From assembly GCA_023055425.1 (NCBI GenBank), contig JALGPY010000074.1, forward strand, positions 228,748 through 292,747: a stretch of 64,000 nucleotides of DNA, in the 5' to 3' direction. Position 1 is the stretch's first letter; each line of letters opens with the position of its first letter. The position numbers and the translations under genes are program-made. This stretch comes from Linanthus parryae. Its lineage: Eukaryota; Streptophyta; Magnoliopsida; Ericales; Polemoniaceae. Shown piece by piece: positions 12,260-23,858 of this stretch. The notes beneath the pieces are model-generated. The model saw only the letters and a program-made list of their open reading frames with translations, was not told the origin of the DNA and searched no databases.

Positions 12260-12920
12260 GTAGATTCTCTCTTCAGGGAGATATTTTGACACAACTTTAT
12301 AACCCCATGTCATAAGTATTTTCATATTTTTCAAAACTTTTGGTATAAAAAAATCACTTTTTAAATAATAATCATAGCTTTTATCCAGTGAAAAATCATG
12401 GAAAAACATCATCTGGATGTTCTGTCTCAAACGGAAAGTAAAAAAAATGTAATTCATCATCCTCTTCAGGAGGGTTGATCGTTATTCAAATTACAGCCAT
12501 CTCTTCAGGAGATTACTAATTTTAATATTTTATAACTCCGGGTTATAAAATTCATAACAAGGGGTTATGAGTATTTCATGTAATATGATACTTCGGGTAT
12601 AAATTTCATGACTAGATGATAAATCTGTGCGACAACGATCGCGATCCCTCTTCTGGATGATGTAGAAAAAACGTGTGACATCTCTTCAGGAGATGAAACA
12701 ATAATATACTATGATTCCAGATCATAACTGGTCATAAAAACTTGTCGTAACTTCATATTAAGATTTAAGCTTTATGTATCCATAGCTTATGGTATGAAAC
12801 ATGAGTTTTGCGGCCTCTTCAGAAGGCGTAGACAAAGTTTTAGGCATCTCTTCAAGAGATGTATCATTGATAAATTATGACTTCGGGTCATAAAAAAAAT
12901 GTTGCAACTTCAGGTTACGA
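12260..12920. repeat. array of short stem-loops with TTCA/TTCG-type loops
   Basis: At least nine short inverted repeats stand close together, e.g. ATCTC-TTCAG-GAGAT (about 12499), ATAAC-TCCGG-GTTAT (about 12532), CATCTC-TTCAG-GAGATG (about 12679), TATGAT-TCCAG-ATCATA (about 12709), CATCTC-TTCAA-GAGATG (about 12845) and TTATGAC-TTCGG-GTCATAA (about 12874). Stem sequences differ while the loops stay similar. That is the pattern expected for conserved RNA or DNA hairpins rather than a plain tandem repeat. Confidence 0.6.
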
Positions 12921-13737
12921 TCAAACTTTTGTCTAGTTCACAACTTCTAGTGTGGAACCTCGATGTCTATAAGCATAGAAAGCTTAAGCCAAACCAAGGT
13001 GTGGTTATGATTATGACCTCTTCTGGAGTTTCTTTGTTTTTATTTTGTTTTTTCTTTTTTTTAGGACGGACAGTATGTAAGAGCTAAGTAGTTCACAATA
13101 TGTATACAAGCACAATTAGTCATATCATACAATTTATAACGTGCAGATACATGGTTCTTTTATTTACCACAACAAAGCTTGAACAGAATGGGCAAGTGAA
13201 AGATTGTGACCGAGTCGGCACTACATAGGTCACATGATATAAATCTCTTAAATATTTAAGAGAATAACATAGATAAGTGGGATACATTTGAACTGATTAT
13301 TGCTAATATGGATTTGCAGTATTTCATGAGACACAAATAATTTTCTTTTAGATATTTAGAGATTAGAGATACACCATGTGCTAAGAAGAGAGATGGCTAT
13401 ATGATGATATGGAAAAATAAAAGTAATAGTAACTTAGGGCATGAAAGGGATTCAGGGCATATTTACTTCTCCTATAATAGTACTTCTTTTTGTAGCTTTG
13501 TTTTTACCGCAACCATCAATTTCGTCAAAGAACAAATAAGCAGATTGCCATTGGCTAAATAACTATTCATAAAATATTAGGAAGTTTAGTGCATGTGTGA
13601 TCGAGAACATACAAATACTAACCTTGAGCAGATTGTGCTCTTTGTTTCGGCCGGCTATAGCACAGCTTCTCTAATTTCCCACGATTACACTACTCATCAA
13701 TGGTTTTTCAATAATCACACACTGACAATAATTTGAG

Positions 13738-13758
13738 AGCGCTATTGTGCTGATAACG
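13738..13758 (-). other. candidate primer binding site of the Copia-like element
   Basis: Directly inside the 5' (right) LTR, the minus strand reads CGTTATCAGCACAATAGCG. A GTTATCAGCAC motif follows the 5' LTR in various plant Copia elements, from memory. The tRNA used was not worked out. Confidence 0.5.
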
Positions 13759-13966
13759 TGTTTTGAAACAAGATTTCAGAGATACAAGAAATAAAGAGAG
13801 AGACACATGATGTAGGGAGAATATTGATAGATGTGTTATTAGCTCAACCCTAAGCCTCCTTATATAGGCATTGGGTGGGCATTCTGGGCCAAACTATAAT
13901 ATTATACAAAATACACCCAACTATGTGGTGGATATTCACATCAGTCCAATTACATATTTCATAACA
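13759..13966 (-). repeat. 5' LTR (208 bp) of the Copia-like element
   Basis: Near-identical partner of 9944-10149, followed by the TSD copy CATCA (13967-13971). Differences include small indels near its start and middle (CAGAGATAC versus CTGATAGAC). Confidence 0.85.
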
Positions 13967-13971
13967 CATCA

Positions 13972-15101
13972 CTTTGATTTCACTTAGGGAAGCCACCGTA
14001 GACACCGACACTGCAACTCCGTCCAAAAAGCGCCCACTTTCGCCTTGTAGCTATTTTCTGTCTTGTAGCTAAAGAATCTAGTGTTGTTCTCCAAAATGTG
14101 AACATATACTTTTTAGGGACTTTCGTTTTTAACAATATTTTTAACCAATTTTGTGAAGAGTTTCTTGTTGATCTTGCATGCTGACCCTCACATGTGTTTA
14201 TTTGTCGGGCAACAAGATATAACCAAAACTAGTAGTGTTGTTTCATTTGTGCTATGGTGCAAATTTCCAAATACATATGCCTTGTCTAGGGCTGGTGGCG
14301 TTTGATATATTTAAAATGTCTTTCTCGTTAGATCGACCAAAAGTTAGGATAAATCATCAAAATATTCCACTGTCGGTAGTAAGCAGGTTAACCTGAAGAA
14401 CTAAATTAAGGGGCCTTGTGGTATAATGTTTAATGCATTAGCTCGGTGTGGCTATGATTCGTCGTAGGTGTCAATTTCTCTCCCCTAATTTCCAACGTAG
14501 ATATTTCTGAACGACGTCTTTGGTACCACATATACTTTTTCACGCAAAAGAAAAATTCGGTGCAACATTGGCCTTTATCATATTTTGATATGGAAAATAC
14601 TTTTATTGAAAAACTTTGATTAATAAATTGTCACACTGTAGGATTCACCAAAATTGCTTAGTCAGGAGAGCCCTATTAAAATCTTCAAAGTCTTTGAAGC
14701 CAAGTCCTCCAACGTCTTTTGTAAGTTTGAGTTTTTTCCAAGCTAGCCAATGTTCGCCTCGTTTTCCTTCCTTTCTCCCCACTAAAACTTACTGAACATA
14801 GATTTAAACTTTGCACGCAGCTGGACTGGCAACTTAAAATAATTCATCATATAAACTGGACTGATTGTTCAACCGTTTTGATTAAAATGCTCTGTAATAA
14901 AATAAAGACGATCGTTTCTCGTTTATTAACTTGTTTGCAACTTTAGAGACTAGATCAGAAAAACTCGTCATTTAATTTCTCCCATTGCAGTTGAGATTCC
15001 AGATATATTTCATGGTTGGCCGCGACTTTCACACTCAACAATTAGCTCAAGGCTTCATTATCCTGCTAATTGACATTAGAAGAGAACACAATAGTAGACT
15101 T
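13972..15101 (-). pseudogene. LINE B: RT thumb and start of RNase H
   Basis: On the minus strand from 15101: STIVFSSNVN, then degraded thumb sequence, then GEHWLAWKKLKLTKD, VGGLGFKDFEDFNRALLTKQ (about 14760-14650). This is the conserved segment after the RT palm of plant LINEs. Near 14060-13972 lies the beginning of RNase H (VSVSTVASLSEIKV). The segment between about 14090 and 14630 is too decayed to assign. Frame breaks and stops are frequent. Confidence 0.7.
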
Positions 15102-15453
15102 TATTGAATTTCAGGAAGAAAATTGGTTTTGTTTTGTTATTTTGGGGTCTTATTGTAATAGAGAGAAGAGGAGTGGAGCATAATTATAAGAAAAAAAAAA
15201 GATAGGTATTTGCACTGCACTCCCTAATGGAACGTCACCGTTTCATCATAGGATCCAGCTGTGAATGCTTGTAACCGTTTCTTTCTTTTTGTTGTGATTG
15301 GTGAAACTTGTCACTTGACCTTTAGTTGTTTTTTCACTCTTCTTCGTTTTGCAGAAATGTAGTTTTTATCTTTAAGAAATCATTAGTGAAATCTCCATTT
15401 TTCTTCCTTATCTTCATAGTTTTTTCTTCTTTCACTGATGATGAAATCGAATA
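15102..15453 (+). repeat. 5' LTR (352 bp) of the Copia element
   Basis: Starts TATTGAATTTC and ends ATCGAATA, giving the terminal inverted repeat TATT/AATA. Aligns with 19896-20250, with perhaps 10-15 percent difference by eye. Confidence 0.82.
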
Positions 15454-15466
15454 TGGTATCACAGCC
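15454..15466 (+). other. primer binding site, initiator tRNA-Met type
   Basis: TGGTATCACAGCC directly follows the LTR. The usual Copia site is TGGTATCAGAGCC, complementary to the 3' end of initiator tRNA-Met, so there is one mismatch here. Confidence 0.8.
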
Positions 15467-15557
15467 TGGTTGCTCTTCAATTTTGTTTTGCCATTGATTT
15501 CACGAGAGATTGGATCTGTTTTTCGTTACCTCTTCAATTTTCCTTTCAGATCTGCGA

Positions 15558-18500
15558 TGGCAAATTCCAGAAAAGATCAAGGGCACTTGGTTTTTCGAGG
15601 CGTAGATCCTTCTTCTCCCTATTTCCTCTCTAGCTCGGATAATCCGTGTCAACTCTTGGTCAGTCAAATTCTCACAGGAGGTGATAATTTTTTTACCCCC
15701 GGCAGAGATCTATGAGAGTGGATGTCATGGCTAAGAACAAATTGGGTTTTGTGGATGGCTCACTCCCAGCTCCAGAAGTCACTTATGACACCTTCTCACT
15801 ATGGACTATGTGTGATTCAATGGTAATATCTTGCCTCTTAAATTCAGACTCCAACGATATAAGTTGTAGTGTTGTGCATCGTTCAACATAAAAAGAATTT
15901 GGATTGATTTGTCTGAAATGTTCTCACAAGGCAACAAGCCGAGGATCTTCCAATCAAACTTGCAGACTTCTTCACTTAAGCAGGCTGATCTGAGTGTGAC
16001 AGTCTATATTACTAAATTAAGAATCCTTTTGAGTGAATTGTCAAATTATACATCTCTGCCTGGTTGCACTTGTGGGCATTTGCACTCTTTTACTCAGATG
16101 CAAGAAGAGCATAGGGTTATGCAGTTTTTAATGGGTCTAAATGAGTCCTACAGGACAGTTAGAGATCAAATACTCCTTATGGAGCCTCTGCCTACAATGA
16201 ACAATGTTTTTGCAAAAGTTGTTCAGCAAGAAAGTCAGATTGAGCTGTCATTTGGTTCTCATGAGTTATTTCAAATCTAAGCATGGCTATGCTATCACAT
16301 ATGTCAGCTCCACGACATTTTTTTGGAAATGTGAACAAAGCCAATTTTGTTGGAGGACAGTTCAACAATGCACATCACAACAAATTATCAATCTCATCAT
16401 GGGGTTTCCAAAAATGTCAAAGCCAAATTAGTATGTACTCATTGTAATGGCATAGGAAACACAATAGAGAAATGTTGGAAACTGCATGGGTATGCACCTA
16501 ACTTCAAACCAAGAGCCAAATATTATGCTCACAACACCATCTCCACCAACTATATTGAAGCATCTTAATCTCCTCTTGTATATTTTTGTAATGCTTGTGG
16601 CATTGAGTTATCTGCAGCTCAAGTTCAACAAATAGAATCCATGATATCTTCTAATATCAAAAACACTAAGTTAAGCCCCAAGAGTGAGTGTGGTTCAGTA
16701 ACACCTTATGATTCAGCTTCAGCAGCTGTAAACAATTATGACAGTATTGTGCATCAACCATCAAGGAGTGACAACAACATGAATTTAAATTTTATGGCAG
16801 GGGTCATCAGCAATTATTCTCTTAATTCCATTTTGGATGGAGCTAAGTTAGATCCACATTCTTGGATATTGGATACAGAAGCCACATATCATATGTGCTC
16901 TCAGAGTTATCTATTTATGGAAGCTCACCCAGTTCAAGACACTCATGTGCACTTAACAAATGGCAAAATTGCACAAGTCACACATATTGGAAAGGTACAA
17001 CTCTCAAAATATCTCATTCTGGATGAAGTTTTATTAGTACCTGAATTAAAATTCAATTTTGTTGCAATCTCTAAACTGACCAAGCACAAGAATTGTGTCA
17101 TGATGTGTGATCAAGACAAGTGTGAAATTTATGACAAAGTCAAGAACATTGTCTGGCATCTGCAGCTACACATGGGGTTTGTACTTATTTCATACAATAA
17201 AGCATTTCTCTGATACACTTATTTCCAATGTAAAAATACCATTTTCTGAATTGTGGCACAACAAATGGGACACCCATCTTTTAAGAAGCTGAATCTCCTA
17301 TCTACAAGGCTGAATTTCAAACGTGTAGATCTGGACGCATGCTGCACTATTTTCCTCTTGCCAAACAAAAGGAGTCATTTCCCAACAAGAATCACGTATG
17401 CACTACTCCTTTCCAGCTACTGTGATACATGGGGGCCATGAAGAGTACCTACTTATCAAGGGCACATATATTTCCTTAATATTGTAGATGATGGATCAAG
17501 AACCACATGGGTCTATTTGATGAAGTCAAAGTCATATGCAACAGAGATAATACCAATTTTTGTACAATGGCTCACACTCAATTCAACTCCAAGTTAAAGA
17601 GGTTGAGAAGTGACAGTGCACCTGACTTGGAATTAAGCAAATTCTATGGAGAAAATGGTGTCATTCATGAACTCAGCTGTGTAGACACCCTCAACAAAAC
17701 TCAGATGTGGAAAGGAAACAGCTACATCTTTTAAATGTTGCAAGATCTTAGAAATTTCAAAGCAACATACATGTCAGATTCTGGGGTGATTGTTTGCTCA
17801 CTGCTGCCTTCATCACCAATAGGATTCCTTCTACAAGACTGCAAAACAGATTTCCACTTCAGATACTGCATGGGAAGCTCCCTAATTACTCCTTAAATTT
17901 TTTTGGTTGAGTTGCCACTACTTTGGAGGCAGGAAGGTCTAAGTTTGATCCTAGAGCATCTAAGTGTGCTTTCATTGGCTATGTTCAAGGAGTCAAAGGA
18001 TTCAAACTGTATGTAATGGAGAAAAACAATATTATTGTTCCAGAAATGTGATCTTCTATGAAAACATCTTTCGTTTCTCCAATTCAGAGCTCAACCCAAC
18101 AAACTCTTTTGACAGCTTTGTTATACCCAATAAAGTTGTAGAACCCTCGAATCTTCTTATGATATCCATAGATGACATTGCACATTCAACACCACCAAGT
18201 CCATCTCCAAACATAACTTCCAGAAGTTCACAAAGAATCAGAAAACCTCCTTTTTATCTAAGAGATTTCATAGTCTCTGCTACACATAGAGGGAATTCCT
18301 CTGCCTACACTTACCCCATTGGCAAATGTGTAGCTGCATCACATTTTACTTACACCACTACTTGTCCTATTGAGCTACACTCCTTCCAAGAAGCTTCAAA
18401 CAATATAGAATGGGTCAACGATATGAAAGAAGAAATACAAGCTTTAGAAGACAACAACACTTGGTGTATTACTCTCTTACCACAAGGAGCCAAAGTGGTG

Positions 18501-19890
18501 GGCAGTAAATGGGTATACAACACAGAGCTTAAGGCAAATGGAACAATAGAAATGCACAAATCCAGACTTGTTGCCAAAGGATACACCCAAGTTGAATGTA
18601 AATACTAGTTTGAAACCTTCTCACCAGTAGCTAAACTTGGAACTCTTACATGTTTACTAGTTTTGCCAGGAAATCTTGGTTAGCATCTAGTTCAACTAGA
18701 TGTCAACAATGCCTTTCTCCATGGTGATCTATTTGAAGAAGTCTATATGGAGCTACCTCAAGATTACCATGTACCTTCAAATTCCAGTGTAAAGTTTGTG
18801 TGCAAGTTGAAGAAAGCTATATGTGGTCTAAAGCAAGCTTCAAGACAGTGGTTTCATAAATTATCAAACACTCTGCTAAAGAAGGGTTTCTCTCAGTGCA
18901 AAAGTGACTCCAAGTCCTACTTCTTGTTTTTATTATGTAGATGATATTTTGCTCATCAGCAATAGTCTCACAGTCCTTGATGATTTCAAGCTTTTGATGA
19001 ATAAGGACTTTAAGCTCAAGGACCTAGGTGAGCTACATTTCTTCCTTGGTCTTGAATTCTTAAGAGACAGTGAAGGCATCTTCATGAGTCAAAAGAAATT
19101 CATCATTGAACTACTGCAGTCTGTGGGATATCTTAATTGCAAGCCCTGCAACACTCCAACTACCCCACATACCAAATTGAGCTTGACTCTTGGACAACAC
19201 CTTGATGAACCCTCCACTACATTGTACAAAAAATTTATTGGCAAACTGCTATATCTCAGTAACTCCAGGCCTGACATCACATATTCAGTAAACAGGCTTA
19301 GACAGTTTATGTCAAAACCTACAAAAGACCATATGATAGCATCACATCATGTACTGAGGTATCTCAAAGGAACTCCTAATTATGGTATTTTGTTTTCCTC
19401 CAAGTCATCTCTGTAGCTACAAGCCTATTATGATGCAGATCGGGGAGGTTGTTTGGATACCAGAAGATCCACAACAGGGTAGCTCTTGTATATAAGAAAT
19501 TAACTTATCTCATGGAGATCCAAGAAGCAAAAGGTAGTGTCCAGAAGCTCTGCTGAGGCAGAGTTTAGAGCTCTGGCCATGACAGTTTGGGAGCTGAAGT
19601 GGTTAGAATCTCTTCTTCAAGAACTTCACATACAGGTACCATCTGCTCCAGTCATTACTTTGTGCCACAATTCACATTGCTCATAATCCAACTCTTCATG
19701 AGAAACAAAGCATATTGGAATGGACTGTCACCTTGTGAGAGATCTGGTCCAAGATCATGCCATTCTCCTTCAACATGTTTCAAGTGATCTTCGGTTGGCA
19801 GATGTTCTTACAAAGGCTTTACCAACTCCCCATTTTCAATTTCCAATCAACAAGTTGGGAGTGACAAGTTTTTCACTCTCCAACTTGAGG
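15558..19890 (+). pseudogene. decayed Copia gag-pol
   Basis: Gag with a capsid-like part (15909-16280: LLSELSNYTSLPGC, QFLMGLNESYRTVRDQILLM) and a zinc knuckle CTHCNGIGNTIEKC (about 16440) in which the usual His is lost. Protease WILDTEATYHM (about 16862), where DTGAT has become DTEAT. Pre-integrase segment LWHNKWDTHL/GHPSFKKLNLLS (about 17250). An eroded integrase core follows. RT from about 18405 ([53 protein letters not shown] near 18930). RNase H to about 19830 (SRSSAEAEFRALA, ADVLTKALP). At least eight frame breaks or stops, so no product. Confidence 0.85.
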
Positions 19891-19895
19891 GGGAG
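19884..19895 (+). other. polypurine tract of the Copia element
   Basis: ACTTGAGGGGGAG directly precedes the 3' LTR start TATTGAATTTTAG, as in other plant Copia elements. Confidence 0.82.
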
Positions 19896-20250
19896 TATTG
19901 AATTTTAGGGGGAGTATAGGTTTTGTTTTATTATTTTGGTGTCTTATTGTAATAAAGAGAAGAGGAGATTAATTATAATAATAAAAGATAGGTATTGGCA
20001 TTGCAGTAGCTGATGGAACGTCAATGTTTCATTATAGGATCCAGCTGTGAACTCTTGTAACCGTTTCTTTCTTTTTGCTGTGATTGGTGACACTTGTCAC
20101 TTGACCATTAGTTGTTTTGTCACTCTTCTTCGTGTATAAGCTTTTGCAGAAGTGTATTTTTCTCTTTGAGAAATCACTAATGAAATATCCATTTTTCTGT
20201 TTCCTTCTATTCATCGTTTTTTTTTCTTTCTCTTCTGATGAAATAGAATA
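19896..20250 (+). repeat. 3' LTR (355 bp) of the Copia element
   Basis: Starts TATTGAATTTTAGG and ends AATAGAATA, followed by TSD copy GACTT (20251-20255). The first bases echo a polypurine-like AGGGGGAGTATAGG. Confidence 0.82.
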
Positions 20251-20255
20251 GACTT

Positions 20256-20388
20256 AGATAGATTTATCTTTTGGCCCGATGCGGCTTAGTATTTTTGTAA
20301 GATTTCGTGTAAGCCTCTAGTTTTTGTAGCATTACCAAGTGTAAGTATCATGTTTTCATCTGCGTAGAAAAGAGGGAAGAACAAAGGG
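20256..20388 (-). pseudogene. LINE B RT palm with degraded catalytic motif
   Basis: The minus strand reads LFYADENMILTLGNATKTRGL, HEILQKY, a stop, then ASGQKINLSK. This is the FADD region and the following SGQ.IN..KS motif of plant LINE RT, with ADD changed to ADE. It continues in frame at 15101 after removal of the Copia element and one copy of its TSD. Confidence 0.75.
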
Positions 20389-20439
20389 CCTCTCCTTGGA
20401 GTTGCATGACATGCAATGTTTTTGTTGGACGGCTGCTGA

Positions 20440-21276
20440 CAATGCGTGTGACTCCCAACCACTATGGGGAGACAGAATAAGATCACTTTTGCAAAGCTAA
20501 TTGAAAGGATAGTAGCAAAGCTGAAAGGATGGAAGCTGAAGACTCTCTCGGCAGCAGGAAAAGTGGTTCTTATCAAATCAGTAGCTCAAGCGATTCCCAA
20601 CTACGCTATGAGCTTTTTTTGCTACCTGTAGGGACATGCTATGAGATGGAGAAGCTCGTAAGAAATTTATGGTAGGGGATGAAAAAGAGAAGAAAGCTAT
20701 GCACTGGGTCACATGGTACGTCTTGTCTAAACCAAAGGCGGAACGCGGACTTGGTTTCAAGGACTTCAAAGATTTCAATTTAGCACTTTTGGCGAAGCAA
20801 GCGTGACAGATCCTACAACATCCTAACAGTCTTCTTAGTCGGATTTTAAAAGCTAAGAATTTTCACAACTGTGATTTTCTTTCTTTTAATCCCAAATATG
20901 CTGCTTCATATGCTATGAAAAGTATTCTACCTGGCAGAGATCTATTGTCCAAAGGTCTCTACTGACGGATTGGAAATTGTCGCAAAGTTAAAGTGTACGA
21001 AGACAAGTGGATCCCAAGACCCCATGGGTTTCAAAAATGCCACTACGGCATATGCCCTTGAGATTCAAGTTGCAAGTTTGATTCGGGAAGGAGGACAGTG
21101 GGATAGTGAGATGGTTGACAATCTTTTCCTTCCTCTAGACGCAGAGGAAATAAAGTCAATCCCAATACCACTCGGTGATCAAGAAGATCGCTTGGTTTGG
21201 TACTATGGAGAACGAGGTGAATATACGGTTGCAACAGGCTATAAAGTGCAATCCAAACTTGAAGATAAAGGTGTGG
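20440..21276 (+). pseudogene. LINE C ORF2: RT thumb and linker
   Basis: LPTTMGRQNKITFAKLIERI, VAKLKGWKLKTLSAAGKVVL, IKSVAQAIPNYAMSFF (20460-20610) is the canonical plant LINE segment following the palm. After frameshifts come LVSRTSKIS-type remnants of GFKDFKDFN. Then IGNCRKVKVYEDKWIPRPHG spans about 20965-21030, followed by LPLDAEEIKSIPIPLGDQED and LVWYYGERGEYTVATGYK to the solo-LTR junction. The long open frame at the right end runs on into the LTR by chance. Confidence 0.8.
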
Positions 21277-21546
21277 TGCGAAACCCCCCTTATTCACGAG
21301 GGAATGCCTCGGCCCGAGGTGATGAGCCTCATTGGGAACGGATAAGGATCGTCGGTTCATAGCTAGTACAAACATCGATAATTCAAAACATATCTTATTA
21401 TAAGTTCAAGATAAACAGTGATAGCATTTGAAAAGATCTAAATAAATTTTTCAGTGATACACTATGTGATCGATGATCTAAGCATCAAGCTTCTCTACCA
21501 GCGGTGTCGTGGACGTCCCCCACTTCGAAAGCCAACCTGCGGTTTT

Positions 21547-23589
21547 AAAATGGCGAAAGACGTGATTTAGAATGCAAAAGGCTAGTTGGGAGAGCTTGAA
21601 TGAGGAATTGAGAGGCTTTGGATGGCCAAGAGAAGTGAAGAAGGATTTAGATGGGCTTATATTGAAGAAATCAAGTGGAAAAGATGCCAAAAATTGAAGA
21701 AAATACAAGTTAAAGGCTAGATTGCAAGTCAAAAGTGAAGTCAATGGCATAATAGATAAGATTATAATGGACTTGGGGCTAAAGTGCAAGACTCTAAACG
21801 TTTTAGTGGCTGATTTGAAGAATCCCTAACGGAATGGGGGTGAATTTGCTATTTTTCAGAACTTGTTAAGAAGGGCTGGGGGCCTTTTAAAGCCCCCAGC
21901 AAACTAAGGGGGGCCGAATTGCCTTTTCTCCATCTTTTATAAACCAGACGCGTCTTTCTTCCTTCCTCGCGACGCCATAGAGGCAGGAAGTTCCATGGAA
22001 GCACGCAGAAGCACGGACGAAGCTCATCCCAGCCCCAAATCGAAGCCAAACCGAACCAAATCCGTCTCAAATCTCTCCCCAACCCAATATGAACCCACAT
22101 ATCCACTCAATTCGGCCCAGAAAAGGAGAGAGGAAAAAGCCCTAAATCTCTAGGGTTCTTGAGATAAAGCCAAAATCGACGATTGAGAGATTGGGGAGGT
22201 CAATTGGAGGGTATAGATTGATCCTTGTAGGCTACGAAACACATCTCTGGAGTCTATATAAACCAAGGCACGAAGAAATTTCGGAACCTCTGGACAGACC
22301 CGACGGGTTCACAGTGCTCTGTTCTGCACCTCTGTTTTTCTTCTCTCTCTCTCTGATTTCGCCCTTTTTTGGGGTTGTTCTTGAGCTCTCTGAGAGCTAG
22401 AAAAAATGAAAGAGGAAGAGGGAGAGAAAGGAGGAGACATTTCTGGACGAATTTTGGGTCTGTTGTGTGGCTGTTGCAGTGCTCCATTAGTGCTCTGTTC
22501 TTGGTGCTGCTGCTGATGTGTTCTTCCCTATAGCATAGCAGCAGCAGCTTGATTTGGGTAGTAGCTTCACTATTAGAAGCTTAGTTTGGTATTGATGATA
22601 GCATAGCCTTGTTTTTTTGGCTATTTTGCTCTTAGTTTGTGTAGTTTCTATCAAGTATTGCGGTTGAATTTGTGATAACTTGTGTTGGATTCAAGTATGA
22701 TGAATGAAATGATAATTTTCTTTACTTCTCTTGAATTTATACTCATGTTTAGCTAATTCACTTGCTTGGGTGATTTGGGACTATCTAGTGCCCTAATCCT
22801 CTTATTGATTCAAGTTGAACTTCAAGGATAAATGGGTTGAATTGGGTTCACTTGAATACTTAGTACAATGTTTGGATTTCTCTTGTTGAAGTATTTGATG
22901 CATTGAATAGGTAGATGTGTGAATACTTTTGACGTGTTTGATTTGAAGTTGCATTTGAGTGAGAGGAACTCATCAATCCTAACTTTGAGAAATCGAGTTC
23001 TATTTAGGTGATTTGAGTGAGAATTTACAAATCTCATTTGTTGCTTGATCTTTCATGTGGAAACACCTATGTGTGTTTACATATGGTTGATTCTTGAAAC
23101 ACTTCAAATTTGGAGAATCTCATTTGAATAGCCTCATTAGTGCTTGATTAGCGTGTTAGATTTACACACTTCTCTCGTCGCGAGTTGGATTGTATGAGCA
23201 ATCACTTCTTGAGATACTTGTCTTGTGGATTGACACATGCGAATTGAGAACCGGGCTTGAATCTAATAGGAGGATTGGTCACTAGAGAAACCGATGATCC
23301 CTAGCCCTCATTACTTGGTATTTCGCTTAGTTTCTTGAATCGTAGCTCTAGTAGTCGTTTACTTTGTTCTTAAACTCAAACCTCAAACTTGCTCCATCAA
23401 TTGATTTTGGTGGATTTGAATAGCTTGGCAAGGTTTAAAGCCATTGAGAGTTTGTGTTTCTTGCTTTAGTTCGTCGTTTTCTAGTTTTGCAAGTCATTGT
23501 CTAAACCTCCTCTCCTTGTGGATTCGACTCCGGACTTACCGGATTGTATTACTTGAGACGATATCCTATACTTGGGATTTTGTCGAACA
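21547..23589 (+). repeat. 5' LTR of the Athila element, lacking its first ~145 bp
   Basis: Aligns with 27075-29111 of the 3' LTR from GGC(G)AAAGACGTGATTTAG to TTTTGTCGAACA. The first about 145 bp of the 3' LTR (26933-27074, starting TGTGTTAACGACAT) have no counterpart here, although the candidate TSD GTTTT is still next to the element. Confidence 0.82.
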
Positions 23590-23595
23590 AGTTTT

Positions 23596-23612
23596 TGGCG
23601 CCGTTGCCGGGG
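23596..23612 (+). other. primer binding site, tRNA-Asp type
   Basis: TGGCGCCGTTGCCGGGG begins six bases after the LTR end. It is complementary to the 3' end of tRNA-Asp, the usual Athila primer. Confidence 0.88.
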
Positions 23613-23858
23613 TGAGGGTAGGTTTTAGGTTTGATTTGCTTTTTTTTTTGTATTTTTCTTGACATTTTCTCTAGTTGCTTTTGGTTACTTAAAGCTTGTG
23701 AGATTCAAGAGGGCTTGTGAAATTCATCAAGTACCTCTCATCTACTTTCTTGAAAAAAAATATCTTATGAACATTTTGGACTTGGTGAGAGGCCTAACGT
23801 CCATTCACATCCTTACTACTATGCATTTACTAGACATGAAAATCATTCTAAGGAATCA

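Larger units (their letters stand above)
9944..13966 (-). mobile_element. Non-autonomous Copia-like LTR element with short LTRs
   Basis: Two direct repeats of 206 and 208 bp begin TGTTTTGAAACAAGATTTC and end TTTCATAACA. They are flanked by CATCA at 9939-9943 and 13967-13971. A purine tract AAGGAGGAG (minus strand, 10150-10158) precedes the left LTR. A primer-site-like GTTATCAGCAC lies just inside the right LTR on the minus strand. So the element reads leftward. The 3.6 kb interior has no gag or pol that I can detect; it holds repeats and an array of short stem-loops. This is a LARD-like layout. It interrupts the RNase H of LINE B. Confidence 0.83.
15102..20250 (+). mobile_element. Copia LTR retrotransposon, complete but decayed
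   Basis: LTRs of 352 and 355 bp are flanked by GACTT at 15097-15101 and 20251-20255. A primer binding site follows the 5' LTR without a gap, and a purine tract precedes the 3' LTR. The interior contains gag, protease, integrase, RT and RNase H remnants in the Copia order (integrase before RT). The LTRs start TATTGA and end GAATA rather than TG...CA. The insertion splits LINE B within its RT. Confidence 0.87.

Noticed and set aside
12173..12460. Minus-strand 95-codon frame in the Copia-like element
   Set aside because: Phe/Lys/Tyr-rich AT-driven frame without domain features, overlapping the stem-loop region.
21135..21362. LINE C frame continuing to 21362 and the overlapping minus-strand frame
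   Set aside because: The frame crosses the TSD TGTGG into the solo LTR; residues after KLEDKGV are LTR sequence read by chance.
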